Shown here one piece after another: positions 24,768 to 37,430 of a DNA stretch of 64,000 bases; position 1 is the stretch's first letter, and each line of letters begins with the position of its first letter. Under the pieces are notes generated by a model. The model searched no databases. It was not told the DNA's origin and saw only the letters and a list, made by a program, of their open reading frames with translations. The position numbers were made by a program, and so were the translations under genes. Origin of the DNA: Sphagnum compactum (Eukaryota > Bryophyta > Sphagnopsida > Sphagnales); contig OZ234497.1 of assembly GCA_965153455.1 (NCBI GenBank), forward strand, positions 10,602,001 to 10,666,000, in the 5' to 3' direction.

Positions 24768-26369
24768 AACAAACAAAACAAGAAAATGCTTGAACAATGA
24801 AGAGGTCTTTTATTGCATACTTTTTCATTTAACATTGTGTTCATGGTCTTGAGAGAAAGATTTTGATAGATTATGCCTCTATTCCTTATGGGTGGATAAT
24901 ATATTTATTAAACATATCAATATTGAAGAACGGTGATTTAGGTGTATGTAACCCTGGGCCTCTCTCGATTTGTAGCATTGGAACTGATTCTGGCCTATCC
25001 AAGTGGATCACAATTCTTGATCATTGTGAAGGCCTTTGAGGTGAGGATCAAGACTATTCATGTCGGTTTGTTGCATGAAAATATTCAATAATGAAAGTGA
25101 TCTTGGAAACTTGAAGACCCCTGATTCATTTTTTAGAACTTGCCTAATAACCTTGTTTGTATGAAAAATAAAGCATAGAAAACGTGATTATGGGTATATT
25201 GTGCAATAATGGTAAAGGTTATAATGTGAAAAGGAGTAAGGAGCCATTGCCAAGGGTTTGAAATTTAAACAGGAGAAAATCAACCAAAGAACAACCTCTC
25301 ATATTTGTAAGCAATGAAAAATAGCTGAAAAAAGAAAATTTTAACAAGAAAAGATTAAATCATGGAATTTGGTAAATGGTGAGTCATGGGGAAGGTGTAT
25401 GTCATGTTTGAGACCACACTTAACATTGGAATAATGAAACAAGAGAAAAGGAAAGAAACCACAATTCATGAGATTTGCATGTTTGTGTGTCAGAGCTTTG
25501 GGTACTCATAATCAAGAAGTTGATTTTCATGTTAATTTTCATTTGACAAGGAGCTCTCTTCAAACTGGTAAAGGTATCATTTCAGCAGAGCTTCTGTGGT
25601 TTCATTTTTGTAGACACCCATGTATTGAGACCAAATTGCAACATGTATCTTTTTCACAAAACCAACAATTGTTCTAACACCTTTCAGCCAGATCAAACCA
25701 ATAGCAACCAATGGACCATGAGGCATGAATGCTGATGGTTTCATTCTCACTGCTTCTTTCTAGCTCAAACCAATAATCATCTCCAAATAACAGCCCTGTT
25801 TTTGTGCCAAACTTGGTCTTGATACCAGACTCGTGAACCAATTGTCTACCACAAGAATGGCACACCTTCCTTAAATCCTAATTCAAGTCCAAGAGCCTAG
25901 GCCATATTCAAGGGCTTCTCTAGTACAAGAACATTGAATTTTTTCAAAATTAGTGACAAGAAAAAGCGACAGAAAATTTAATCAAACATCTGAATGCTTT
26001 AGTATACCATCAGTATCTGTGCTTCAATAATCCACAGTGAGGAGATCAGTAAGCTGATTAGTCAACTGTTTCAATAATGAACTATAGCTCGCATCCATTC
26101 CACTGAGGATAGACCGAACAAAAATTGTCAATCTTTTTCTTTAAAGTTCGGTATTTGATTCCATTACAACCAAGAACACACATGATTGACCACTGCTGTA
26201 TAAGTGACACCAGAAAGAAGACAATAGTCCACTACTTGAAGGAACTTAGAATGCCTTGGGCTGACTCCTTTCTGGGTGTCAAGCAGTGTATCTTCACTTT
26301 CTGGTAAAAATCACTGCCCATCATCAGACATGCACATATGAAACAAGCAAGAATTCTGATGTCAGAAAC

Positions 26370-29300
26370 CTATGTGACATCCCCCAGTAAAATATAACTC
26401 CTTGTGCTGGCCCCAAACTTCAGAACATCTCCACCATGAATTTGCTGTTTCTCTTCATTGCGCAACCTCTTGCCATTCACAAATGTTCCATGTGCAGACC
26501 CCATATCTTGTATCCTCACCTTTCGGCTTACCCCACAGCTTATTCTTGCATGCTGCAGACCACACCACCTTGCAATTAGCATCTACTCAAACAAAAATGT
26601 AAAGCTGCATGACTGTGAAGCTTAAAGCACTTCTGAGACAACCAGAAACAAATCACAGCTATCTCAAAAACCAAGACAAATCTAAATTTGATATGCAGAA
26701 TTAGAGAATTTTAGTAAATGACATGTGGAGGATTGTATGACAATAATATATACATCTGAAAACTGTACCTGGCGAGAGATAGAAGCATGGTCGAGTACAA
26801 CATCACATGTAGGAGCACGCCCAAAGACAAGTTCTTTCATATCAGTCAAAGTGACTGTTCCCACCACCCTCCCTTCCTGACAAATTGTGTCCCAAACTCC
26901 ATTTTCAACTTTGGAAACAAAAAACCCATTCTTATATGGGGCCAAAGATTTAGAACCCTAATTTCATTAACTGTGATACCCCCCTGGCAACAGATGAAGC
27001 AACAAACAGATCCAACATACCAGAGTCTTGTTATCCTGAACCAGCAACCCAATTCTGTGATTGTAACAAGAAGTAGCCCCTTTACATTGATAGATTGTAT
27101 TTGTGAGATGCCTGCTAAAAATGTGAAATTGAATAAAAACTCCCCATGATTTGACTTACGTGATGCCTCATACCTGACACTTCTAGCTCCTTAAGCTGAG
27201 TGCAATGTATTGAGAGAGTTACCTTCATCACATCCAAATGAGGAGGCCGAGGCTGTTCTGAAGCCTTATCAGTTGATCCCTCATTTGTAGTCAAATGTGG
27301 CACACTAGAGGTATCTCTGGATGGTGAAACTGTGGTTTCTTCAGCAGCTGTACCATTGCCTGCAGAAATATGAGGCCTGATAGGAGCTGCCCTAAGGCTG
27401 TCTTCATACTTGCTCAGAGCAGCTAAAAACCCTTCATTTGGGGCAACTTGTTTCCGCTGTTCCTTCATGAATCTGTGGCATAACATTCACCCAGTCAACA
27501 TGCTTCTGATAGCAAATTGCAAACTCGTTCAAGAATTGAAACACACAACAGAAGCATTTAGTTTTCACCTTCTGGATGTGACAAGGACAGCAACAACCAT
27601 TGTTGACATAAACATGTGACAATGATCCCTACAAGACACCTAAAACGGTGCCTCCTGGAACTCTCAAACTCCTTGAACAGTGGAGGACAGTGGTGCTCCT
27701 CTTACTCTGTTCAAGCCCACAGGCTCTCCAATAACAGAGTTCTGTGTAGCTAGCAAGATGACTGCCAATGGCCAGAGAACCCAGATGAATGGAATTCAAC
27801 CAGGCTCTCTGACCACTCTATTGAGTTAAAATACAGTGCTCTGAGAGAAAATTTGCTCCTTGCCTACGATCTGGGAAAAAGCACCTCAGGTAGCAAATGT
27901 CCATTTACCAGTTTCTACTTTCTTCTTTTTGCAAAATTTTCTTGCTAGCCCAATGAATATTATGAGATTACAGAGAGAACTCCACAATAACACGTTGAAT
28001 GTAACTATTTTGTCAATAAAAGATATACCAAAACTAACACAACAAGATTTAGTATGGTCATAACCTTAGACCACTACCCACATTTACATTCTTAAATCAT
28101 ATTTTCACCAAAGAAAAAAAACCATTAGGTAACACTGACTCGAGAGTTTGATTGGCATTCCATCCCCGTACACGCATGAGATATGCTGCACAAAGAGTGG
28201 CTGAACGGCTAGCACCAGCTCCACAGTGCACCAGCACTTTGGCTCCAGCCTTCCGAGCATCTTCAACAAACTCAAACATTGGCTCAAAGTGCTGAGCAAT
28301 GTCTGCACCTGCCTCATCTGGAACCACACACAAATTATCATCAACTTCTCATAACTTCTAAACAACTTACATACCAATGGCATAAATGGTTGGTGGGTCA
28401 AACAAGGTTGCAAATTCTCCTGAAAGGTATCTTCAATAGAACTGAGAATTCCTCCATACTTACAATTCAAGTGAACTTAAATAGAATGGAGAGATGACCC
28501 AACAATAAGGTTATAGAAATTTCCAGATCTGACAATGTAAGAGCAATCAATCACCAAGCATGACAAAAAGAAAACCCAACCCCAAGGAAAAAGAAGATGG
28601 TCAGCAGAAAACCCAACTTGACATCTCAACAGCCAGAAAGCTTCCCAATGCAGAATTGTGTTTCTATCAACATATCTTCAACAGAGTTCAACCCCAGAAA
28701 CATGAACTTACTGAGAAAATACTTTATGAGTTACTTACCTGCAAGGTTGAAGAAAAGCTGTACAAATCTTTTCTTCAGGGTGACAGGCTCTGTGTGAATT
28801 GTAACAACATGGGTAATGTTGAGATCATCCAATCGATTGTCAGCTTTTGCATGGTCCAAATCACCTAAGTACAAAAACCCTGGCACAATCTGCCAAATGG
28901 GAAACATAAATTCAGCATCTACCACAACATCACCAGTTGTAGGATACACTTGTGACCAGAATTTCCTCCAGGCAAAAGCTGGGAAAAAAATGTATGGGGA
29001 AACTGCATTAGACTGAAGAAGAGGCACAGCCTCTCTATTAGGGTTTTTAAGGATTCAATATCCCAGATCACAATTGACACACAAGTTCAGGATTGCATAT
29101 AGCAAATCCTACATAGCTTCATGATAATCAATCACACAAGCATTTCCCCCACAAAGAAATGGAGCAAAATCCACATGTGTAACAAATCCTAGATGCCTTT
29201 GTGATGATCAATCACCAAGCAAAACAAATTGCATTTTCCCCACAAAGCAAGAACGCCATTACTCTGCAGTAGTCAACTGTTGCAGAAGAATAGATGACAT

Positions 29301-30120
29301 TTTTTTGCAACAAAAACTGCAGGAATCTGTTTGTATACCTCAGCTGGATAGCTTGGAATTGAAGCTGCTTTTGTTGATTTGGTGACAAGAAAAGGGTACT
29401 GCCTTGCAAACAAAGAGAAGGCATCCTTCGAATCATCTGGTGCAATCCCAACCAAAATGCAAAATCCAGTGTTAGAAATCAGGTCAAGTCCTCCCATTGC
29501 AACTCATCCACAGCCAAAAAAATGAAAAAGCTCTCCTCATTGCAAGGGTTTCAGCTCGAGATGTTAGGGTTAGACCAAACCCTAACCCCTGTGCTCCTCG
29601 GTAGTTTTGACGACTCAGAGATCAGAAGTCTGAGAGAGAGTGAGAGAGAGAGCACAGAGTGCAGCAGCTGCATACATACATACATACCGTCGCCAACTTC
29701 CAAAACCTTGACAGACTTGACACATCCTTCCTTCAACAGAAATTTCACCACAGGTTCAGCTTCTTCAGCTCCGTCGGCGCTTTCCTGTGGGTTCCTCCGT
29801 CTCTTCTTGCGCTCTCTCTCCTCCTGGTCCTCTCCTCCTTCTCCGTCGTCTCTGCGACTCTTGCTGCTGCTGCTTCTCCTCTTCTCACTCTTCCTGCTGT
29901 AATTGGGAGACACGATGAGAACGTTACGACCCCACCAGCAATTGCGAGACCATGTGGGCGGGCCTGGACCTGCCACTTTCTCCAATATGCGTCCATTGGA
30001 CGAAAGCTCCACACAAACCGAGCCTCGGATATGGCGTTCTCCGTATGAGCGCGCTGTTCTTGTATCCAGTACTAGCAGCTTCGTGTCCCCCATTAACGCA
30101 TTGAAGGCTCTCCATGCCAT
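26370..30120 (-). CDS. Rhodanese-like / dual-specificity phosphatase / FHA protein, seven exons
   Basis: Exons in order: 30120-29688, 29490-29339, 28889-28739, 28317-28134, 27472-27223, 26957-26769, 26552-26370; all phases agree, 513 residues. Residues about 1-140 form a rhodanese-like domain ([19 protein letters not shown]), but the active-site Cys position reads VLIVSPNYS, so sulfurtransfer is unlikely. A basic Arg/Lys/Glu tract lies near 75-115. Residues about 195-340 form a dual-specificity phosphatase: [20 protein letters not shown] with a likely general-acid Asp, and the P-loop HCGAGASRS (HC-x5-R, intact). A Ser/Thr-rich linker leads to a C-terminal FHA phosphopeptide-binding domain ([19 protein letters not shown], then HARI and [10 protein letters not shown]). 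The likely role is phosphoprotein signalling; the substrate is unknown. ATG at 30120 was preferred because further upstream in that frame only a GTG was seen. Confidence 0.85.
27966..28070. repeat. Intronic repeat pair R2, copy 1
   Basis: About 105 bp in intron 4 of the phosphatase/FHA gene. It resembles 48529-48632 in the GTPase gene: shared CAGAGA.AA.TCCACAATAACA, AACTAACACAA.AAGA and TGGTCATAACCTTA in the same order. Confidence 0.65.
29101..29248. repeat. Tandem duplication in intron 2 of the phosphatase/FHA gene
   Basis: Two diverged units, 29101-29157 and 29181-29248, share CAAATCCTA, ATCAATCAC, CAAGCA and CCCCACAAAG. A shorter echo, ATCAATCACCAAGCA, sits near 28546. Confidence 0.6.
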
Positions 30121-30129
30121 TACTAATCC

Positions 30130-30150
30130 CCCACACACACACACACAAAA
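30130..30150. repeat. (CA)n microsatellite at the phosphatase gene start
   Basis: Alternating CA units lie just upstream of the ATG at 30120, within the likely 5' untranslated region. Confidence 0.8.
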
Positions 30151-30579
30151 CTACCCCCACTACACACACCGTGTTCTTCGACTCCACGACAAATCTCTAC
30201 ATCACTACTACAACAACCTCAAGAAAACACTACATCGCCATGACTGTAGCCTGTACCCATCTGGAAAACAAAAGCCAAAAAAAAATCTTAAAAATTCTAC
30301 AACCAAGCATGAAGACGTAGCAACTGGAAAGATGGACAAGATCTCGCTTGGACGGACCATCAACCCACCAAGGAGGTGTTAACAAAGGAGGAGGATATGT
30401 GTGATCGCGGGTTGCAACAGAGCGAACGAAATGTACAAAGATACGCAACAATCCCAACGGTACGAGAAACCCTAACCCTAAACCTGTATTGTTTGGTGGA
30501 CTCGGGGATTTGTGCAACCTTGCCATCAAACCTGCGAGCAGGCTCTTTGTGGGGTTCCGAACATGGTATGTGAGACAAT
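30151..30579. promoter_or_regulatory. Upstream region of the phosphatase/FHA gene
   Basis: About 430 bp between the gene and a LINE remnant. A telomere-motif run, AAACCCTAACCCTAAACC, sits at about 30466-30484. AAACCCTAA (telo-box) motifs are known in plant promoters. Whether it acts here is inference. Confidence 0.35.
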
Positions 30580-31720
30580 CCTTGTCTATGATCCTACCTT
30601 GTAGAGATCCACCTTAGCTGGGATGTGAAGAAGTTGCCCTTCCCGAATCCCTACTGATCCTTGGCCTGAATGATGTGGACGCCTGGAACACCACCCCAGG
30701 CAGCAAATTGTTACCTTGGTATATCCCTGTCCATTCCTCAGCTGGGCAGCGACCATCATATGTCCGCAGAGCAACCCCCCATCTCTCCTCCAAAGTAGCA
30801 ACAGTCCTTTCTTAACCCAATTCCTCCTCAAGTGGAATTCCTTCCACGCTCCCACTCAAATTTCCACCACCACAGCTCTCCTAGCCAGTGAGAACTTAGT
30901 TGAGGACCAGTACTTTTAATTTGTGTTGAATCTTTTCAAGGAGGAAATTATCAGCATCAATGGAATTCATGGACCATCCAAGAGGGGTTCCCAGCAACTT
31001 AGAGACCACGCTCGACGGCACCAAAACCCACTCGAAATTTTGAGTTCAGTCTGGTCTCTGTGCCCTACTGCCTCCAAACCAAAAGGCCATTGATTTTGAA
31101 TTATTAACCTCCAACCCAAAGGCATGACAAAACAAGCCAAGAACTTGGGCCAACCTCGAGGTGAAGGCTTGAGTAGCTCTCACTGTGAAACTGGTATCGT
31201 CCACATACTAAGCAATAAGTTGCTACTTTTGCTGATCTTGTGAGTTTGATGCCGTGTATCCTCCCTGACTGCTACTCTTCCTAGATTGTAGCATTCAGAG
31301 CTTCTCCAACTAGCAGAATTAAATAGGGCACCAAGTGGCACTCCTGCCACACCCCTCTTTCTATGCCAAAATCCTGGATGGGTTTTTCGTTAACGCCAGC
31401 GCTGGCACCTCTAGAGAGGATTTTACTTCTGTTGACAAACACCTCTGAGAAGCCCAGCTTGCTCATGCATTGGAATAAAAATTCCAAATCATCCTTATCA
31501 TATGCTCAAGGAAATTTTAATTTGAGGAAGCTCAATGGTTGTTTCAACTTTCTGGCCCATTGATTGTTTCATGGGTGATCATAATGTTTAGGATGTTCCT
31601 CGGAAGCAAAAACACCAGTTGGTCCTTGCTAATGTTCTCCGTCAGCCGCAGTTACAAGGCTTTTGCAAAGATCTTGTAAGTGGCGTTCAATAAGGTAATA
31701 GAATTTTCCATTAAGTCAGG
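30580..31720 (-). pseudogene. L1-type LINE reverse transcriptase remnant
   Basis: Read on the minus strand from 31720 down: TLLNATYKIFAKAL, an AYDKDDLEFLFQCMSKLGF block, FGIERGVWQECHLVPYL.LLVGEALN, the catalytic YVDDTSFTVRATQAF box, EVNNSKSMAFWFGG, SKLLGTPLG and LLEKIQHKLK, spread over shifting frames with stops. This order is that of a plant L1 reverse transcriptase from palm into the region after it. Endonuclease and RNase H ends are missing, so it is truncated on both sides. It lies head-to-head with the start of the phosphatase/FHA gene. Confidence 0.82.
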
Positions 31721-31860
31721 AAAACACAGCAGCAGAACCCTGAGTTTGGTTTTGGTCCGAAACCAGTGAGATTTTAGAAAAACCTGCAAAAAAGTACATT
31801 AGCCTTCCACGAGGAGTGAAACTCAGAAATGCAGCGTTTTTTTGTGGTAAACTGAGTTTC
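31713..31860. repeat. Dispersed repeat family R3, copy 1
   Basis: Resembles 60039-60180: shared AAAACACAGCA, CAGAACCCTGAGTTTGGT, GCATTAGCCTT-like, GGAG.GTGAA, CAGAAATGCA and a T run. A third, weaker copy lies at about 11160-11220. Confidence 0.7.
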
Positions 31861-31869
31861 ATCCTGTTT

Positions 31870-32739
31870 TGACCCCTCTTTCCTTTTTCCTGAGCGCCTC
31901 CACTGCGGCTGCATATATTTTCACTGCTCCTAACCAGTGTTTTTTTGTTGTGGCGAATTTTCGCCACCTGGTGACCAAAAAAACAGTCATGTGAACTGCC
32001 TTAACGGAAATGGGCTGAAATTTTCTGAAAGTTCGCCATAATTCGACATTTGAGACGGAAGGGGTAGCCATCCTCCTGATGGGTGATCCAGATCAGTCGT
32101 CGGTCAAACCGACTGAGTACAATCATTGGATGCCAAATCACTACCTTGCGTGGCTGCCCATCGTCACTCCCCTCACCTAAATCACATCCATCGCCACCAG
32201 TCGTGAAAAATCATTGTGAACCCTCGCCGCCAGATGTGAAAGCTTAGTATCAAACCTCACCAGAATGGAAACAAGATTTGTAGTGGGATCACACTAATAG
32301 GATGAGATTTCTGAGTTTAAGGCGTCCTTGTATTGTGTATTCTGGCTTCAAGAATCAAGTAGAGCAAGTAGGATGCTAGAATGGCAAGATGTGTAAAATG
32401 CAAGGACTGAAAAATTTTGCATTTGTTTTGCAAATCCCATTCCTCCTCCCGCATGGAGTTTGAAGGGTGCGTAATGCAATGGTGCACCAAAGCAACTTCA
32501 ACCAAAGTAAGGTTTTTCTTTTCAACTAATCTTCTCGTTCCAATGCATTTCATTAAATTTGTACAATCTTAGGTGTTTGAATGATTACTATGGAGTGGCA
32601 CAATGGTGGGATTTTCTAACACAATTGATGTTTTTGTTCATGAATGTTTGACACAAGGGAATGCATAACAAGAAACAAATCAATGTGTCAAGGATCGTTG
32701 TAGTGTGAAAATTTCCATCACAGTCAAATTCTAGAATCC
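31870..32739. other. Intergenic DNA without a supported gene
   Basis: Only short open frames without motifs. Slightly less AT-rich around 32090-32240. Confidence 0.5.
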
Positions 32740-33390
32740 GATGAGTTTTTGCCTTTCATTGTTTTTGGCCTTTCACATTTTCACCTTTTTTTGTTTTTGC
32801 ATGTTGCATTGAAATTACCTATAAAGATGAAGAGTCAAAACACTTAGCTTTCTTTCGCATCTAGTTTACCTACAGAGTTCAAAAAGCTTAGTTTTCACCT
32901 TTTGCATTTTCGCCTTTCACGTTGAAAGTACTTGTAGAGTTCCAAAAAAAAAAAAAAAAATCCATTGAAAAACTTGTAGAGCTGGAAAAACTCAATTTTT
33001 TCCTTTCATGTCAAAAGTACATGTAGATTTCTAAAAACATAATTTTCTTTTGCTTACCTGCAAAGCTAAAAAAGTTTAGTTATCGCCTTTCATGTTGTCG
33101 CCTTTTGCTTTGAAAGTACCTGCAAAGGTCCAACAACTTTGTTTTATTTTGCGTCAAATTTACTTGCAACAACTTTGTTCAATTTCCATCAATCAATTTT
33201 CGCCTTTCTCTTTTGTGCCTCTCATGCCAAAATTACTTATAAAAACTCCAAAGTTTAATTTTCTTTTGCATTGAGTTTAACTGCAAAGCTTGAGAAGTTC
33301 AATTTTTGCTTATCGCATTTTTGCCTTTCTCTATTTTTGCCTTCATATCAAAATTACCTACAGAGTTTCAGAAGCTCTCATCAAACCTCA
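32740..33390. repeat. Minisatellite-like array, unit about 75-90 bp
   Basis: Diverged repeats of the phrases TTTTCGCCTTTCA, GAAAGTACCTGCAAAG, TCCAAAAA and TTAGTTTTC recur in the same order at least six times across the block. It is T-rich on the plus strand. Open frames in it are by-products. Confidence 0.7.
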
Positions 33391-33499
33391 TCCATCCTTT
33401 TTTTGACTATGGCACCCCTAAAACCATTGATTAATTTCAAGTTTCAATTTTTTTTCATCTACACCAAGCAATCCCAGCAATCCTAGTTCTAGTATTGAT

Positions 33500-35440
33500 G
33501 ATCATGCTTTTGTAGACCTTTTGGAACCTACCTTGTTTCCTAATTTGTCACCCATGGTCGATGGGTCTCTTGTATTTGTTATGTATCTTGTTGTTAGATC
33601 TTGGAAGCAAAAGGAGAAAGTCAGTGAGGAAGTTGTTGCAGTCCTTTTTGCAGTCCTTTCTACATATGATATAGAAACCACAATGAGTGATTTCAAAAAG
33701 AAGAAGCAAAAGAAGTCAAAATGGGAAGTAAATAGAATGTACCAAGATCATTGGGCTATAAATTTCTCTGGTCTAAACTAATTTGTGGAGGGGATGGTAA
33801 GGTGCAGGGTTTGCTCCAAAATCAACAGTAGAAATAAACTATCGATGCCTAAATTAGACTCTTCTATTAAGCATTCAGGTTTGAAAAATGCAGTAGTACT
33901 ACTAGAACTCAAGTTAAGGAAGGCCAAAAAGAAGAAAAAATATGTGCAATCTGTTGCAATTTGGCATTTGCTCAAGCAAGGATGTCCAATGACGAATTTT
34001 GAAGACTTCAAGGTACTTTTACAGTTTCTAAAAGTTGACAATTGTCTGCATAAGCATTGGTCTAACTCTACAAGTTGGACAATGGTTGAAGCAATGCACA
34101 ACATTGTACTTTGAACCATCAGAGTTGCAGTTCAGAAAGTTATATACATTTCAGTGAGTTGTGACAAAGTTACCACCATCGATAATCAAAATTGGTTGAG
34201 TGTGCATGTGTATGCTCCATATATCAATGGTGTGTATTTTATGGTGCACCGCACAAACTTGGTTGTTCAAACCTTGGGTGGTTTGTGTTTGGTAACCAAG
34301 ATTGAATCCTTATTATCTTCTACATATAACTATTTTGCACATTCTTCTAAATGACATGCTAACTTGACTAAGCTTGCTAAATTGTTGGAGTGCAAAGGCA
34401 ACAAGATCCTAAAAAATATAAAGACAAGCTAGATTTCAATGTTGTCAGCGTCTAAGATAATCTTGGTTGAATATTGTTCTTTGGTTGTAAAGATGGCTCA
34501 TGAGATTGTGGTTGTTCAAACATCTAAGGTTATTTATGAACTTCTATGTGATGTAGAAACCTTCTTAGATCTTGCATGTATCATGCCTTTGCTGGAAATA
34601 ATGCAAGGATTATCAAAGTTTGCGCAAAGGCAACAAACTCTAATCTGCAACTTTGTTTCTATTGTGAAGTTGGCTAAAACAGATCTTTCAGCATGTATTG
34701 TGATGTTGGACCAAGTTCCTCCTTCCACACCACTTATATTTTTCTTGAGCTAGTTGATCACTACAATGATGTTTTGTTCTTGGTGTGGTGGACAAAACCT
34801 ATTTCTCAAGTTCAATATGTCGCCTTTAAATTTGGTTTGAAAATGTATATGTTTCATTGGCCAGATCCAGTCACTTGTGTTATGGGCATGGTGACCAAAG
34901 AGGTTTGGGCAAAGGTTGTAGAATATATCAAGGCATAATGTGCTTAAGTTTCCACAAATTTAATAACAGAACTAGAGAAGCAGTTTCTTGCATAAGAATT
35001 ATTGAATGCTACTGTGTGATTTATCCCCAACTAGCTCTAGAGAGAGGTTACAATTTCAGGGCACATGGCAATCTTGCAAGCATGCTTTAAGCACCTGAAA
35101 CCATTGGGAACCTAGCACCATGATTGGGCCATTAATTCTACTTGACTAACAATCTTGTTTTTTCAAACTAACAATGCAAAACCATTGTAATGGTGCAATG
35201 GTGCAATGGCACCTCCCCATGATTGCAACCCAATTATGCACTTGTGGGAGAGGCTCGGATTTAACGAAATTTAAAATAACTACCCTTTAAAGTGGTTCAA
35301 GTTGGTCAAGCTTTACGTGGTCATGGTATTGGATTTTGTGGAGGATGAGTGTACATTCTCCAATCTTGCTTTCATGAAAACTAAGTTGTGTAACCGCTTA
35401 ATGACTTGCTTCAACTTAGTTGTTTAGATGTGACCTTCGC
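33500..35440 (+). pseudogene. hAT-type transposase remnant (BED-like finger to C-terminal dimerisation region)
   Basis: Plus-strand blocks in order: a zinc-finger-like GMVRCRVCSKINSRNKL followed by a His; a VSCDKVTTIDNQNWLSVHVY block; HRTNLVVQTL and KIESLLSSTYNYFAHSSK; ISMLSASKIILVEY; and at 35290-35400 the hAT dimerisation signature (LVKLYVVMVLDFVEDECTFSN followed by LAFMKTKL), beginning with LKWFK. Stops and frameshifts separate the blocks. Block order fits a plant hAT-superfamily transposase. No target-site duplication or terminal repeats were identified, so only the coding remnant is claimed. Confidence 0.75.
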
Positions 35441-36029
35441 ATTTGCAATATTCGAAGAACACACATCTCTTGAATCTCTACAACACTCAACACTTCCCAA
35501 GCCGAAATTAAGTTTTTAAATTTTGTTCTTTCATGTGCATTACTTACATTTGGCAATTCTTGTTTGTGTTTATTTTCTTGCAAAGAGAGGCCGTTGTAGA
35601 TATTTTTGTTGCAACCTTTGCCCAAATAGAAATTAGTGCCGCCAACAGTTTTAGCACCTTGACATCGCAAGCGCTTGGAAAAGCTAGCACCTAAATCATT
35701 CACTTATAGTGATGATTCTAATCCTAAATCGAAAGGGTCATTGAAATCAAAGGACTCTATGAAGCTTAACAAAATGAAGAAGATGTTAAAGATGAAGTTG
35801 GTTTTGATTCAACATCTAAAGAATATATTGAAGTGAAGAAGGCAACAACACGTGTTTAGGTAGTTGTGATCATACTCATACAACATTTTGTGTTTTTGGA
35901 TTTGGTTGATTCTACTTCAATGTGAACCTTTGTTATAAGGTTCATTGAATTAGGGTTCATTCATCAATTTTGCTTAGTTTTAGTATTTGGTAAACCTTGA
36001 ACTCATGCTAAATTTGCTTATGTGATTTT

Positions 36030-37430
36030 TTGCAAAGCCAAAGGGGACAACATATACGACGATGGAAGATGAGAAAACCAACTATGGCATCAATTGAATT
36101 GGCCCAAAAGCCACCAGATGCTCTAACACATGCCCCCTCTTATACAAATGACTCTTTGAATGGGGCTCCAAATTCAATTAAAAAATTAAAGTTGAATCAA
36201 GAGCCTAACAATTTTGGGACAAATATTATACCAATTCATGTATCAACTCCTACAATGCAGCCCAATTCAAAGGAGCCTATAATTGTTACAGCTAATGCCA
36301 TGGCTATGGGAGGTTTGTAACCCTTAAACCTTTTTTTTATTTCCATTTTTTGTGTTTTTTTTCTTGTTTTATAGTCATATTGTATTTTGTTTTTAGATTG
36401 TAATTTGTAGTTTTATGTGTGTGAATGCAAGTGCATGAATGCAGATGGTGTTCAATCAAATCTACTAGTTACTACACAAACTATAATTGTTTTGCCAGCC
36501 CAACCCCATAATCTTCTTCCAACATGGCAACCTCAAAGGTGGGCAATGCAAACTGGATGGCAATGGCCTCTTGGGTCGCCCATGCCTCTAGGCTAGCGGA
36601 TGCATCTAGGTTGGTGGATGCCTCCGTAGTAACTTACACCTTGGTCCACTCCTATAATCCTTCCAAGTCAAACATCCAGTGTTCAAAACCTCCTATAGGA
36701 TTATGAGGGTGAAGATTGACCTCCCAATTGCCCAAAGGCCCATTGGAATCAATTGAAAGAATTCATGTCCTAGGATGAAACAATTGCACGAACTAAAAGG
36801 TTGACCAAAATTCAACACATGCAAAAAAATATAAACAATGTTAGTAGTGTAGGTGAAAGTGGTTTAAAGGAGCACTTGGTAAGATCACAATCTCCCTCTT
36901 GTTTTGTGGATGATTTATTTTGTGGATTAAGTTCTTAACGCATTGTTCCTATACCTACTTTGACATTTCTTGGGAATTCAGGAAAAGGAGTTGGGTAGAC
37001 CCCCCACATTGGTTGAAATCCAAACAGAAGCAAAGAGGGTCAAAAGCCAAAAACAAAAAGTAACAGGGGTGGATGAGGATGAGGTAAAAGCAATGTTGTG
37101 AAATCCATTCATGTAAACTTGTTCAATTTTGGAGATCATTTCCATCCCTACACAATTCATACAAATTCTACTAACGCAAGTATGGATTTGGGGGTATCTT
37201 TGTGTTGGGTTGTAGGAAAGGACATTGATGGACACATCTAAATTAAAAAGTAGTGGACTTGTTGGAGATTCAGTTGTTGACCTTGAAGTTCGTTTGGATG
37301 GCATCGTGGGTAGCCATGAAAAGTTTTACAAAACCACATATGAGTTGAAGTCCACCATAAATGAGTTGGTGAAGGACCAAAAAGTCCTTTCCAATATGAT
37401 GGAGGAGATGCTTGCATTTATGAAGTGATC
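36030..37430 (+). pseudogene. Unidentified decayed coding blocks
   Basis: A Pro/Asn/Ser-rich 96-codon frame at 36030-36320 is followed by scattered coding-like pieces, then a Leu/Glu/Lys-rich 67-codon coiled-coil-like frame at 37225-37428 (LKSTINELVKDQKVLSNMMEE). I do not recognise either. Position suggests they are the N-terminal parts of the element whose later part contains the phosphatase-like segment at 38030-38642. Confidence 0.35.

Larger units (their letters stand above)
21490..26369. other. Intergenic DNA
   Basis: No intact gene was found. The 187-codon frame at 22077-22640 has biased composition and no motif. The block contains a decayed coding fragment at 24180-24480 and an interrupted G tract at 24738-24767. 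The last part probably includes 3' flanking sequence of the phosphatase/FHA gene. Confidence 0.5.

Noticed and set aside
30130-30144. Start of the phosphatase/FHA protein at 30144
   Set aside because: That codon is GTG inside a CA/GT microsatellite; the first ATG in frame is at 30120.
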